64,000 nucleotides of DNA from an uncultured Clostridia bacterium (GTDB lineage Bacteria > Bacillota > Clostridia > TANB77 > CAG-508): assembly GCA_947631915.1 (NCBI GenBank), contig CANRNC010000001.1, positions 1-64,000 on the forward strand, in the 5' to 3' direction. Position 1 is the first letter of the stretch, and every line of letters starts with the position of its first letter. Positions 31,486-41,567 of this stretch are shown piece by piece. The notes under the pieces are model-generated. The model saw only the letters and a program-made list of their open reading frames with translations. It searched no databases and was not told the origin of the DNA. A program made the position numbers and the translations under genes.

Positions 31486-32757
31486 TTAATTGTTTGAAGT
31501 TAAGAAATATATTGTATTTATTTTTATTGAGTTTGCAATATCTACTACTTCTTGTTTTTGCACATTTTGAATATTCTGTTCATATTCACTATATTCCATT
31601 TTTTGTTCTGATATTTCTTGACCAAAATAATACATCATTTCACTATCTTGCTCTTCTGGTATTGATTTTATAGTTGAAACTATGCTTGCCTTTGCATTTT
31701 TGATATCTTCTTCTGTGAAGTCACCTTTCCTCATGTCTTCTATTTGAACTTTTATTAAATCTAATGTTTTTTGATAATCTTTTATTTCTATTCCACATCT
31801 TATAAAGATGTTATTTTTATGTCTTATATAGTTTGAACCGGCTACGTAAGCTAAATGAGCTTTTTCTCTTACATTTTGAAACATCTTTGATGTCGGTGTT
31901 CCTCCTAATATTGCATTATACACTAGTGCTGGATATTTAGATTGTTTATCATTTTTTTCAACCTCTAATCCTAGTACTAATTTCCCTTGAGACACATCCA
32001 TTTTTTCTTCTACTATTCTTTCTTGTTCTACATAGTCTGCTTTTTCGCTCTTTTTGTTATATATCGCTTGCCTTTCGTTTATGCTTTTTATATTTTCATT
32101 GTTTTCTATAATTTCTTTTGATTGCTCATTTACTTCTCCAGAAATGAATATATCAATTTTACATTCAGAAATCATTTTTTTGTAATATTCATATAGATTT
32201 TTAGAGTCAATGTTTTCTAAATCCTCTACATATCCATATTTATATAATCCAAATGGTTTATCTTTATACATTTCTTCAATACATCTATCATAAGCATATT
32301 TAGCTTTGTTATCTATCTTTCCTAATATAATTTGCTTTAAATTTTGTTTTTCACTATCTACATATTCTTCTTTAAATGTATTGTTTTCAGTTAATGGGTT
32401 GAACACAAGATCTAATAGAACTCTCATGCTTTCCTCTAAAAGATTTTCATTTTCTGGTAAAAAATTATTATTAATGCTTTCCATATAAAATTTTAAAATT
32501 TGGTTATCCCCAGTTTTATCCACACCACAGTTGAAATCTGCACCGTACATTTCATCTAGTTTATTATTAATTTCTTCGATATTGGTTAATTTTGAAGATC
32601 CTCTTCTTAAAACCATAGGAATTAATGCATTTTTAGTAACATTCTCTCTATTAAGTGGTGTTGTTAAAAACACAGCTAATAAGTTTGTTTTGAATTTGTC
32701 TGTGTTTATAATATGAAGATTTATTCCTTCTTTTATATTTATTTTTTTACAGTTCAT
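31486..32757 (-). CDS. M16 family peptidase-like protein (YmfF-like)
   Basis: M16 fold motifs, paired with neighbour; NAILGGTPTSKMFQNVREKAHLAY. Confidence 0.88.
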   Translation of the reverse strand: MNCKKINIKEGINLHIINTDKFKTNLLAVFLTTPLNRENVTKNALIPMVLRRGSSKLTNIEEINNKLDEMYGADFNCGVDKTGDNQILKFYMESINNNFLPENENLLEESMRVLLDLVFNPLTENNTFKEEYVDSEKQNLKQIILGKIDNKAKYAYDRCIEEMYKDKPFGLYKYGYVEDLENIDSKNLYEYYKKMISECKIDIFISGEVNEQSKEIIENNENIKSINERQAIYNKKSEKADYVEQERIVEEKMDVSQGKLVLGLEVEKNDKQSKYPALVYNAILGGTPTSKMFQNVREKAHLAYVAGSNYIRHKNNIFIRCGIEIKDYQKTLDLIKVQIEDMRKGDFTEEDIKNAKASIVSTIKSIPEEQDSEMMYYFGQEISEQKMEYSEYEQNIQNVQKQEVVDIANSIKINTIYFLTSNN

Positions 32758-32904
32758 TACTTCTCATCCTTTCTTTATAATATTATGAGTAGTTTTTCTA
32801 TATTTATTCCTTATTAAGTATTCTATTTCAATTACTTGCGATTATATTATATTTCTTTTTTATATGCAATAACAAATTAATAAAATTTTGATATAAAAAA
32901 ACTA

Positions 32905-32928
32905 GGGCACATGCAATGTGCCCCTACA
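32905..32928. repeat. REP-like palindrome GGGCACATGCAATGTGCCCCTACA, 3' of RAYT
   Basis: direct sequence match. Confidence 0.9.
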
Positions 32929-32986
32929 TTTGTAATGTTTTAAATATACACAGTTCTATAAATTAAATATTTAAGTTAATGTAGCA

Positions 32987-33538
32987 TTAACTTTCAATAT
33001 ATAATTCATCTTTTTTCCAATTTAATGGATTATATCTTATATATTCCATTATTGCACATAGTTCTTGTTCATTACGAATAATGTGCTCGTAATAATTTCT
33101 TTGCCATATTCTTTCGCAATTTTCATATTTTTGATTGACCTTTCGTGTTGCACTCCCTTTTATTGCTCTTATAATTTCTGGTATTGAATTTGAAGTTGAT
33201 TTTCCAAATTCTTCTATTGTAGGGGCACATTGCAATGTGCCCTCTTTGTTTATTGATATTATCATATGTATATGATTTGGCATTATTATATAATCAATTA
33301 TTTCAATATTTTTTCTAATTTTATTAGTATTGATAATTTCATTTTCTACAATCACACCTATTTCTGATAATTCTGTAATTATATCTTCTGGGCACATACA
33401 ATGTGCCCCTACATTTTTATTTATTACTTTGCTTAATTTGGGTATGCGATTATATGTGCATATTGTTATAAAATATATTCCATTTTGTGAATAATCATAT
33501 TCTTTTAATCTTATTGTTTTTCTTCTATGGGGATTCAT
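32987..33538 (-). CDS. REP-associated tyrosine transposase (RAYT, IS200-like TnpA superfamily)
   Basis: MNPHRRKTIRLKEYDYSQNGIYFITICTYNR, IMPNHIHMII, ERIWQRNYYEHIIRNEQEL, YIRYNPLNW; start 33538 preferred (ggagg upstream) over 33745 of ORF track. Confidence 0.93.
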   Translation of the reverse strand: MNPHRRKTIRLKEYDYSQNGIYFITICTYNRIPKLSKVINKNVGAHCMCPEDIITELSEIGVIVENEIINTNKIRKNIEIIDYIIMPNHIHMIISINKEGTLQCAPTIEEFGKSTSNSIPEIIRAIKGSATRKVNQKYENCERIWQRNYYEHIIRNEQELCAIMEYIRYNPLNWKKDELYIES

Positions 33539-33585
33539 TTTGTTAATTTCCTCCTTTAAATTTTCCCCCATTTTCAATTTTAAAA

Positions 33586-33652
33586 GGGCACATGTTTGTG
33601 CCCCCTTTAATTTTATTATAATTTCAATGGGCACATGCAATGTGCCCCTACA
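33586..33652. repeat. two REP-like palindromes upstream of RAYT
   Basis: gggcacatgtttgtgccccc at 33586 and gggcacatgcaatgtgcccctaca at 33629. Confidence 0.85.
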
Positions 33653-33666
33653 TTTTATATGTAATT

Positions 33667-33710
33667 TTATTAGAATTTTCTCTTTCTGGCTGCTTCTGAT
33701 TTTTTCTTTC
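33667..33710 (-). pseudogene. duplicated 3' end of rpsU
   Basis: 44 bp matching 33770-33813 with 3 mismatches; encodes [11 protein letters not shown] on minus strand. Confidence 0.75.
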
Positions 33711-33772
33711 GTCCAAATTCCTGCAAAATGCTTCGCATTTTTCATGCTTTGTACGAATCAAAAATCAATTTA

Positions 33773-33943
33773 TTAAAATTTTCTTTTTCTCGCTGCTTCT
33801 GATTTTTTCTTTCTCTTGACGCTAGGTTTTTCATAATGTTCTCTTTTTCTTACTTCTTGTAATACGCCATTCCTTGCACATTGTCTTTTAAATCTTTTTA
33901 ATGCATCTTCAATGTTTCCATTATTAACTTTTATCTCTGACAT
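33773..33943 (-). CDS. rpsU: 30S ribosomal protein S21 (56 aa, not in ORF track)
   Basis: [56 protein letters not shown]. Confidence 0.97.
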   Translation of the reverse strand: MSEIKVNNGNIEDALKRFKRQCARNGVLQEVRKREHYEKPSVKRKKKSEAARKRKF

Positions 33944-34024
33944 TATTACTCCCCCCTCTCTAACACTGATGAATTTGCTTGATTATTATACTATTATTTG
34001 TATTCTTTGTCAAGGTATCCAATA

Positions 34025-34981
34025 TTAATTTTCAAAGTTTTCAAATAAGTCTCCCATTGCTTTACTTTCATTTAATCTCTTTATTGCTTCTGCAAATAAT
34101 GGAGCTATTGATAATACGTGTATTTGTGGTATTTTCTTTTCTGGTGGTAACGGTATTGTATTTGTTATTACTAATTCTTTTAAGGCAGAATTTTGTATTC
34201 TTTCTATTGCTGGTCCAGATAATACTCCATGTGTACATCCTGCATATATTTCTCTTGCTCCAAATTTTTCTAGTATTCCTACTGTTTCCATCATTGAACC
34301 TGCTGTATCTATTTCATCATCAAATATTACAGCTGTCTTATCTTTTACCTCTCCTATTACTGTTGTTGCAATTGCTTTATCGTCATTTCCATCTCTTCTT
34401 TTATCTATTAATGCTATTGGACAATTAAAATATTTTGAATATTTATATGCTTTCTTTGAACTTCCTGCATCTGTTGCAACTATTACCATGTCTTTTAAGT
34501 TTTTAGATTTAAAATATTCTTGTAATAGTATTTGTGCTGATAGTCTATCACAGTTTATTTTATTAAAATATGCTTGTATTGCTGAATTGTGTAAATCACA
34601 ACTCATAACTCTATCTGCTCCTGCGACTTCAATTAATTGTGCCATTAATTTTGCTGTTATTGGTATTCTTGGTTGATCTTTTTTATCTGATCTTGAGTAT
34701 AAGTAATATGGTAAAACTACTGTTATTCTTCTAGCTGATGCACGTTTTGCTGCATCTACAGATATTAACATTTCCATAACTCTTTCATTTACTGGTGGTG
34801 TTGTTGTTTGAACAAGATATACATCTTGATCTCTAACAGTTTCTCCTAATTGTACAAATGTATTGTCATTTTTAAATTTCATTGTTTCTATTTTGCCAAG
34901 TGGTAAATTTAAACTTTCACAGATTTCTTTAGTAAACCCTTCTGCTTCTTTACTACAAGCAAAAATTTTGATATTTTCCAT
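34025..34981 (-). CDS. prs: ribose-phosphate pyrophosphokinase
   Basis: FDDEIDTAGSMMETV, ITVVLPYYLYSRSDKKDQPRIPITAKLMA. Confidence 0.95.
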   Translation of the reverse strand: MENIKIFACSKEAEGFTKEICESLNLPLGKIETMKFKNDNTFVQLGETVRDQDVYLVQTTTPPVNERVMEMLISVDAAKRASARRITVVLPYYLYSRSDKKDQPRIPITAKLMAQLIEVAGADRVMSCDLHNSAIQAYFNKINCDRLSAQILLQEYFKSKNLKDMVIVATDAGSSKKAYKYSKYFNCPIALIDKRRDGNDDKAIATTVIGEVKDKTAVIFDDEIDTAGSMMETVGILEKFGAREIYAGCTHGVLSGPAIERIQNSALKELVITNTIPLPPEKKIPQIHVLSIAPLFAEAIKRLNESKAMGDLFENFEN

Positions 34982-35223
34982 ATCTATTCGAAACCCCCTA
35001 AATATTTTTATTTCTCACCATGTCGAAATATCTCATACTTACATATTTTAGAATATTTTTTGTCATAAGTCAACCTTTTTATGACAATTCTGTAATTTTA
35101 TTCCATATTAATATTAAAAATAACATATATGTAATAACTTATACTTTTAATGCTCTTCCATATCTTAATCTGCTTTTTCTCTATTCCTTACTTTTCAAAT
35201 ATTATATAATTTAGTAGCTTTTC

Positions 35224-35261
35224 AAAAAATAGCACATAGCTTTACCTATGTGCTATTTTTT
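35224..35261. terminator. rho-independent terminator
   Basis: aaaaaatagcacatagctttacctatgtgctatttttt. Confidence 0.85.
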
Positions 35262-35273
35262 CATATGTTTTAT

Positions 35274-35786
35274 TTAGTTGTCCCAGGCTATTATCTTTTT
35301 TTGTGCAAGACACTCTTGTACATTTAATATTCTTTGATTTGTTGAACCCTTGAATCTTAAGTTTGGAACTTTTTTATCTATTTCAAATTTTCCATCTACT
35401 AAAACGTTTATTTCCTTTAGGCACTCGTTTGTTGTTTCATCATTTCTATCTTCTAGTTCTTCTAGTGTATATCCTGTATAGCACCAAACATTAAAGTCTG
35501 GCTTTTCTTTTTTTACATCTTTTATAAAATTTAAAACTTCTCCTATATTTTCTTTACATAGTGGTTCTCCTCCACTAATTGTAATTCCTTTTAATATAGA
35601 ATTTTCTTTTATTTTACCTAAAAGTTCTTGTTTCTTTGCATCATCAAATTGAGTTCCGTAGTTATAGTCTTGAGCTACTTTATTATGACACCCCGGACAT
35701 TTATGAGGGCACCCACTAACAAATAATACCGCCCTCCATCCTGCTCCATTTGATATGCTTTCATCATAAAATCCTGCTACGTTCAT
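35274..35786 (-). CDS. nrdG: anaerobic ribonucleoside-triphosphate reductase activating protein
   Basis: FVSGCPHKCPGCHN radical SAM motif, next to nrdD. Confidence 0.95.
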   Translation of the reverse strand: MNVAGFYDESISNGAGWRAVLFVSGCPHKCPGCHNKVAQDYNYGTQFDDAKKQELLGKIKENSILKGITISGGEPLCKENIGEVLNFIKDVKKEKPDFNVWCYTGYTLEELEDRNDETTNECLKEINVLVDGKFEIDKKVPNLRFKGSTNQRILNVQECLAQKKIIAWDN

Positions 35787-35842
35787 TAATTGTCGTCCTT
35801 TCTGTATAATGATTTGCTAAATACCATTAAATTTATCTTGCT

Positions 35843-35863
35843 GGGCACATTTAAATGTGCCCC
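35843..35863. repeat. REP-like palindrome gggcacatttaaatgtgcccc
   Basis: inverted repeat matching family. Confidence 0.8.
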
Positions 35864-35894
35864 ACGCTATGAATTTTTATCAAACATTATAATT

Positions 35895-38186
35895 TTAACA
35901 TGCACCTTTTATTCCTGTATCATGTGTTACTCTGTCTTTTAATTCTGCTAATTTTCCTTTATTCCATCTAGATGTTGTTCCTACTAGATAACCTGTTATT
36001 CTTTGAATTGTATCTATGTCTTTACTTCCACACATTGGACATTCTTCAAGGTTAGCATCTGCATTTTCAAATCCACACTCCATACATCTTGACCTTGTAT
36101 GATTTACTGAACCATAACCCATATTATATTTATCCATTAAATCTACAACAGCCTCTACACTCTCTGGATTATGTGTTGCATCTCCATCAAGTTCAATATA
36201 GAAAATATGTCCTCCTCTTGTTAATTCATGATATGGTGCTTCTATTTTAGCTTTATGTTCTGCTGTACATTTATAATATACTGGTACGTGATTACTATTT
36301 GTATAATAGTCTCTGTCTGTTACACCATGTATTATTCCATATTGTACTCTATCAATCTTTGTAAATCTTCCAGATAGTCCCTCTGCTGGTGTTGCAAGCA
36401 CTGAATAGTTTAAATCGTATTTTTCAGCAAATCCATCAACTTCTTCTTTCATGCTTTTTACTATTTCTAGACCTAATTGTTGTGATTTCTCATCTTCTCC
36501 ATGATGTTTTCCTGTCAATACTACTAATGCTTCCGCTAATCCTATAAATCCAATTCCTAGTGTTCCTTGTTTTAATACTGGTTCTACTTTATCATTTGGT
36601 GCTAATTTTTCACTTCCATTCCATAATCCTGACATTAATAATGGAAATTGTTTTTTCAATGCTGTACATTGGAAAGTGTATCTATCGTATAATTGTCTTG
36701 CACAAACACCGATATACTCTTCCAATTTTTGCATAAATAATTTTTTCTCTAATTTAAGAAATTTTTCTGTCATAAACTTTTCGCTTCCAATTCCCATTGC
36801 AAAGTTTAATCCAAGTTGATTCTGTGCTTCTTGATTTGCTTCTATTGCAAGTTTTACAAAGTTTATAGTTGTAAAAGATAAATTTCCTCTTCCTACTGAT
36901 GTCTTTTCGCCATGTCTATTTTCAAATACTCTTGTTCTACATCCCATAGTTGCAGTCTCATATTCATATCTTTTTGGATCATTTGCATTCCATTTTTCGT
37001 GTTGGTTGAAAGTTGCATCAAGATTTATGAAATTAGGGAAAAATCTCTTTGCTGTTACTGTACATGCATACTTATATAAATCATAATTCTTGTCTTGTGG
37101 AAGATAATTTACTCCCCTTTTCTTTTTCCAAATTTGTATTGGGAAAATTGGTGTTTCATTATTTCCTACTCCTCTTTCTGTTGATCTTAATATTTCTCTT
37201 ATAATACATCTTCCTTCAGGTGAAGTATCTGTCCCATAGTTTATAGAGCTAAATACTACTTGATTTCCTCCTCTTGAATGTATTGTATTCATATTATGTA
37301 TAAATGCTTCCATTGATTGATGTACTCTTCCTACTGTGTTATTTATTGCTGATTGAATATATCTTTCCTCACCCTTAAGTCCTGTCAAATCTTTTTTCAA
37401 ATAATCTTCTACTTCATAATCATAATATTTTGACAAGTCTTTTCCTACTGTATCTCCAACTTTCTTTAATTCTTCTATAAATGTCTGTCTTACATATGGT
37501 GCAAGATAATAATCAAACGCAGGTATTGCTTGACCTCCGTGCATTTCGTTTTGAACTGTTTCCATTGAAATACATCCTAATATACTTGCCGTTTCAATTC
37601 TCTTTGCTGGTCTTGAACTTCCATGTCCTGCTTTAAATCCATTTTCTAAAATTCTATCTAAAGGATGTTGTAAACATGTTAAACTTTTTGTTGGATAATA
37701 GTCTTTATCATGAATATGTATATATCCTTCCTTAACAGCGTGTCTTGCTTCTGGTGATAATAAGAAATCATCAACAAATGGTTTTGTTGTTTCACTTGCA
37801 AATTTCATCATCATTCCAGCTGGTGTATCTGCATTCATATTTGCATTTTCTCTCGTCACATCATTTGATTTTGTTTCAATTATCTCTAAGAACATATCTT
37901 TAGATTTTGATTTTCTGGCTACATCTCTGTTATATCTATATGTTATATACATTTGAGCTACTTCTTTTCTTGAAGAAGCCATTAATTTTTTCTCAACTAA
38001 ATCTTCTATTTCGTATACTGTTGTCTGAATTTTACCTTCTAATTGTTTTTCAACACCATCTGCTATTTTGTTTGCTAGATCAAGATCTACACCAGCAGTT
38101 GTTTGCATCATTGCTAAACTTACTGCTTTTATAATTCTTTCTCTATTATATTCAACCATTCTTCCATCTCTTTTTACTACTTGCAT
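35895..38186 (-). CDS. nrdD: anaerobic (class III) ribonucleoside-triphosphate reductase
   Basis: ATP-cone N-terminus, CMECGFENADANLEECPMCGSKD zinc site, C-terminal glycyl-radical-type region. Confidence 0.96.
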   Translation of the reverse strand: MQVVKRDGRMVEYNRERIIKAVSLAMMQTTAGVDLDLANKIADGVEKQLEGKIQTTVYEIEDLVEKKLMASSRKEVAQMYITYRYNRDVARKSKSKDMFLEIIETKSNDVTRENANMNADTPAGMMMKFASETTKPFVDDFLLSPEARHAVKEGYIHIHDKDYYPTKSLTCLQHPLDRILENGFKAGHGSSRPAKRIETASILGCISMETVQNEMHGGQAIPAFDYYLAPYVRQTFIEELKKVGDTVGKDLSKYYDYEVEDYLKKDLTGLKGEERYIQSAINNTVGRVHQSMEAFIHNMNTIHSRGGNQVVFSSINYGTDTSPEGRCIIREILRSTERGVGNNETPIFPIQIWKKKRGVNYLPQDKNYDLYKYACTVTAKRFFPNFINLDATFNQHEKWNANDPKRYEYETATMGCRTRVFENRHGEKTSVGRGNLSFTTINFVKLAIEANQEAQNQLGLNFAMGIGSEKFMTEKFLKLEKKLFMQKLEEYIGVCARQLYDRYTFQCTALKKQFPLLMSGLWNGSEKLAPNDKVEPVLKQGTLGIGFIGLAEALVVLTGKHHGEDEKSQQLGLEIVKSMKEEVDGFAEKYDLNYSVLATPAEGLSGRFTKIDRVQYGIIHGVTDRDYYTNSNHVPVYYKCTAEHKAKIEAPYHELTRGGHIFYIELDGDATHNPESVEAVVDLMDKYNMGYGSVNHTRSRCMECGFENADANLEECPMCGSKDIDTIQRITGYLVGTTSRWNKGKLAELKDRVTHDTGIKGAC

Positions 38187-38412
38187 ATTATTGCCTCCTT
38201 ATTTTTACACTAATCTCTGTCCTTCAGAGTGTCCTAATCATATAGGAAAAGAAATGTGAAGTCAAGAAATCAAAAATTTTTTTATTTTTTCTTTCTCTCC
38301 ATAGATTATTAATGTTTTGTGGCTTTTTTGTACTATCAGTAAACATTTCGTTTTTGTTTATAGTGTCTTAGTGCCTGTAAGCTTATATTTCTTTTTTTGC
38401 TTTTTTGTAGAA

Positions 38413-38446
38413 ATATTACAAAAATGTTACAAAATTATTACAATTT
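38413..38446. repeat. 11-bp phased iterons upstream of nrdD (3 units)
   Basis: atattacaaaa / atgttacaaaa / ttattacaatt; TTAC at 38416, 38427, 38438. Confidence 0.65.
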
Positions 38447-38523
38447 TAATAAATTAGAAAAACGGGCTATTCGCCCGCCTAATATAATATTATTAATTAT
38501 TTTTGCATGCACAATACATAGAA

Positions 38524-39075
38524 TTACTTATTTAACATTTCTACAATTTTAGGATAAATAGTTACTGCATTCTTTTTCCAATTCTCCATAATTTTTATAG
38601 AGTTTTCCCTACTACTTGAAAATACCTGCACTTCAAATACTTTTTTTGTATCTTCTTTTATTCCACATTTAATCATAAACTCATCTTCTTTGCTAGGAAA
38701 GAAATCTGCATATACCGCTTCTTCATCTTCTATTTTTCTTATTGTGTCTTTTAAAGTTCCATCTACTTTATCTTTGATAGAACCTGGTAACATATCTATT
38801 GTTAGTTTAACAGTTTCTCTTCCAGACATAGTAATTGCATAATATGTTTGCTTTTCTTGTTCATATTCTAATAAATATCTATTTTCTTTAAGATCCGCTA
38901 GAAATTGTTGAAAATAGAAATAATTCATATCCTCTATTGATTGAATTAAATCCAATAATTCGAAATTGGTAACAGGTTTATTTATTTTAGATAATATATA
39001 TAATATTAGAACCTTACTTTCAGCTAATTCTTCCTTGTTTGTAGTAAGTTTCATAATTATACCTCCATTATTCAA
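38524..39075 (-). CDS. DUF4364 family protein
   Basis: VLILYILSKINKPVTNFELLDLI, ADLKENRYLLEYE. Confidence 0.75.
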   Translation of the reverse strand: MNNGGIIMKLTTNKEELAESKVLILYILSKINKPVTNFELLDLIQSIEDMNYFYFQQFLADLKENRYLLEYEQEKQTYYAITMSGRETVKLTIDMLPGSIKDKVDGTLKDTIRKIEDEEAVYADFFPSKEDEFMIKCGIKEDTKKVFEVQVFSSSRENSIKIMENWKKNAVTIYPKIVEMLNK

Positions 39076-39655
39076 TAATGATTTTTGAAATTTCTTCCCA
39101 AGTTTTATCTGAATAAATCCTTCTTTCTGACGAAAAAGGTAATATTACTGTTCCTGCTAGTATCTTTAGTTCCTTTCTTATCTCCTCTACAGCTTCTTCT
39201 ACTTTAGTTACAGCAATTTTATCAGCCTTATTTGCAATAATTAAAAAAGGTATATTTGTACTTCTAATATAGTTGTACATTAATTTATCATCTTCTGTTG
39301 GTTTATGCCTTATATCTAATATTAATATAATTAATTGTATATTTTCTCTTATTGATAAGTATTTTTCTATGAATTTGCCTACTCTTAATTGTTCTTCTTT
39401 AGACATTTTACTATATCCATACCCAGGTAAATCTACAAAATAAAATAAATTGTCCATATTATAGAAATTTATTTGTCTTGTTTTTCCTGGTTCTGAACTT
39501 GTCCTTGCTAGACTCTTTCTATTTATTAATGTATTTATAAAAGATGATTTTCCAACATTTGATTTACCAGCTAGTACTATTTCTGGTAAATAATTTTTAG
39601 GATATTGTTTTGGATTTACCGCTGATATCTCAAATTTTGGGTTTTTTATTATCAT
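39068..39655 (-). CDS. engB: ribosome biogenesis GTP-binding protein YihA/YsxC/EngB
   Basis: GKSNVGKSSFINTLINRKSLARTSSEPGKTRQINFY, DLPGYGY. Confidence 0.95.
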   Translation of the reverse strand: MIIKNPKFEISAVNPKQYPKNYLPEIVLAGKSNVGKSSFINTLINRKSLARTSSEPGKTRQINFYNMDNLFYFVDLPGYGYSKMSKEEQLRVGKFIEKYLSIRENIQLIILILDIRHKPTEDDKLMYNYIRSTNIPFLIIANKADKIAVTKVEEAVEEIRKELKILAGTVILPFSSERRIYSDKTWEEISKIIIE

Positions 39656-39695
39656 ATTTTTCTCCTTGTTTCTATAATTTCTATTATTTTTTCAT

Positions 39696-39719
39696 GGGCA
39701 CATGCAATGTGCCCCTACA
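39696..39719. repeat. REP-like palindrome GGGCACATGCAATGTGCCCCTACA
   Basis: exact family copy. Confidence 0.9.
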
Positions 39720-39831
39720 TTTAATTCATTTATCACCTCTAAAATAATTTATTTTATCATATGTGTTTGCACTTATAAATTTATTCTTATCTAGCTAAAT
39801 TTAGCACATCTCAAATAATTTATAATATGTT

Positions 39832-41118
39832 TTATTTTATTCTCTTTATGAATTCATTTCCTCCCATGTATGGCTGTAGTGCTTTTGGTATTTTTATTGA
39901 GCCGTCTTGTTGGTAATTGTTTTCAATTACTGCTATTAATCCTCTTGGACTTGCTACTACTGTATTATTTAAAGTATATACTAATTTATTTCCTTTTTGG
40001 GTTTTCATTCTAATTCCTAATCTTCTTGCTTGTGCGTCTCCCAAAGTCGAACAACTTCCTACTTCAAAATATTTTTGTTGTCTTGGACTCCATGCTTCTA
40101 CATCACAAGATTTTACTTTTAAGTCAGCTAAATCACCTGAACAACATTCCAATGTTCTTACAGGTACATCTAGGCTTCTAAAAAATTCTACTGTATACTT
40201 CCACATCTTGTTATACCAATCCATATGTTCTTCTGGTTTACAAAGGACTATCATTTCTTCCTTTTCAAATTGATGTACTCTATATAATCCTCTTTCTTCT
40301 AATCCGTGTGATCCGCCTTCTTTTCTAAAGCATGGTGAATATGAAGTCAGACATATAGGTAATTCTTCCTCTTTAACTATTTGTCCCTTAAATTTACCTA
40401 TCATAGAGTGTTCTGATGTTCCAATTAAAAATAGGTCTTCTCCTTCAATTTTATACATCATAGCTTCCATTTCTTCAAATGACATTACTCCATTTACTAC
40501 TTCTGAATGTATCATAAATGGTGGTAAACAATAAGTAAATCCTTTGTCTATCATAAAGTCTCTTGCATAAGAAATCATCGCTGAATGAAGACGTGCTACA
40601 TCTCCCATTAAATAATAAAATCCTGTTCCACTTGTCCTTCCAGCACTTTCTTTATCTAATCCCATTAAATTTTCTATAATATCTGCATGATACGGTATTT
40701 CATAGTTTGGAACTACAGGATCTCCAAACCTTTCGTTTTCAACGTTTTCGCTATCATCTTTTCCAATAGGGACTGATTTATCCATTATATTTGGAATTTT
40801 CATCATAATCGCTTTTATTTCTTCTGCATATTCTGTTTCCTTTTTTTCGTTTTCTGCTAATTCATTATTTATTGATTTTACCTGTTCCTTTATTTTTTCT
40901 GCTTCATCTTTTTTTCCATCACGCATTAATCCACCAATAGTATTGCTTAAAGTATTTCTCTGATTTCTTAAGTCGTCATCCTTCATTGTTATTTCACGAT
41001 TTTTTTTGTCTAGTTCAATTACTTTATCAACTAATTCCAATTTATGATTTTGAAATTTCTTTTTTATATTTTCCTTAACTATGTCTGGATTTTCTCTTAA
41101 AAATTTTATATCTATCAT
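39832..41118 (-). CDS. serS: serine--tRNA ligase
   Basis: MIDIKFLRENPDIVKENIKKK; motif 2 YSPCFRKEGGSHG. Confidence 0.97.
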   Translation of the reverse strand: MIDIKFLRENPDIVKENIKKKFQNHKLELVDKVIELDKKNREITMKDDDLRNQRNTLSNTIGGLMRDGKKDEAEKIKEQVKSINNELAENEKKETEYAEEIKAIMMKIPNIMDKSVPIGKDDSENVENERFGDPVVPNYEIPYHADIIENLMGLDKESAGRTSGTGFYYLMGDVARLHSAMISYARDFMIDKGFTYCLPPFMIHSEVVNGVMSFEEMEAMMYKIEGEDLFLIGTSEHSMIGKFKGQIVKEEELPICLTSYSPCFRKEGGSHGLEERGLYRVHQFEKEEMIVLCKPEEHMDWYNKMWKYTVEFFRSLDVPVRTLECCSGDLADLKVKSCDVEAWSPRQQKYFEVGSCSTLGDAQARRLGIRMKTQKGNKLVYTLNNTVVASPRGLIAVIENNYQQDGSIKIPKALQPYMGGNEFIKRIK

Positions 41119-41149
41119 TGCTCATGCTCCCCCTATTGAACTAAATATA

Positions 41150-41470
41150 TTATTTTGTATAATCTTTTGAAAGATCTTCTTGTAATTCAAATCTATATTC
41201 TTGACCTGTTATATTATCAGGTCTATCTGTTGGTACTTTTTCAAAAAACATCTTTTCTCTTCTTACCCAAATTTTGCTATCTTGTCTTTCATATAATGGT
41301 TTGTATATTACCAATCTCTCTTTAGTTTCCGAATCTAATGCTATATCCTCTATAAAATAATAATTTCCTTTGAAATGTCTATAAATTTTTCCTATTTGCA
41401 CTTTCTCCATTGTTAATACCTCCAACTTATAAATATCTAATATATTATCACTAAATAACATAATTTGCAA
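41150..41470 (-). CDS. DUF1653 family protein
   Basis: IGKIYRHFKGNYYFIEDIALDSET...LVIYKPLY; true start probably at MEKVQIG. Confidence 0.85.
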   Translation of the reverse strand: MQIMLFSDNILDIYKLEVLTMEKVQIGKIYRHFKGNYYFIEDIALDSETKERLVIYKPLYERQDSKIWVRREKMFFEKVPTDRPDNITGQEYRFELQEDLSKDYTK

Positions 41471-41567
41471 TATTTTTAGTGAGGTTTAGTATTTTTATAA
41501 AAAATATTGAAAGTGTGTTGTATTTGTTGTATAATACTATTCATAAAAAATGAAAGGGAGAATTACT

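Noticed and set aside
33539-33745. N-terminal extension of the RAYT ORF in the ORF track
   Set aside because: This part translates the duplicated rpsU end and palindromes; a good RBS precedes ATG at 33538.
38340-38400. NrdR box upstream of nrdD
   Set aside because: Some similarity (acactataaac) but no clear paired boxes matching the consensus.
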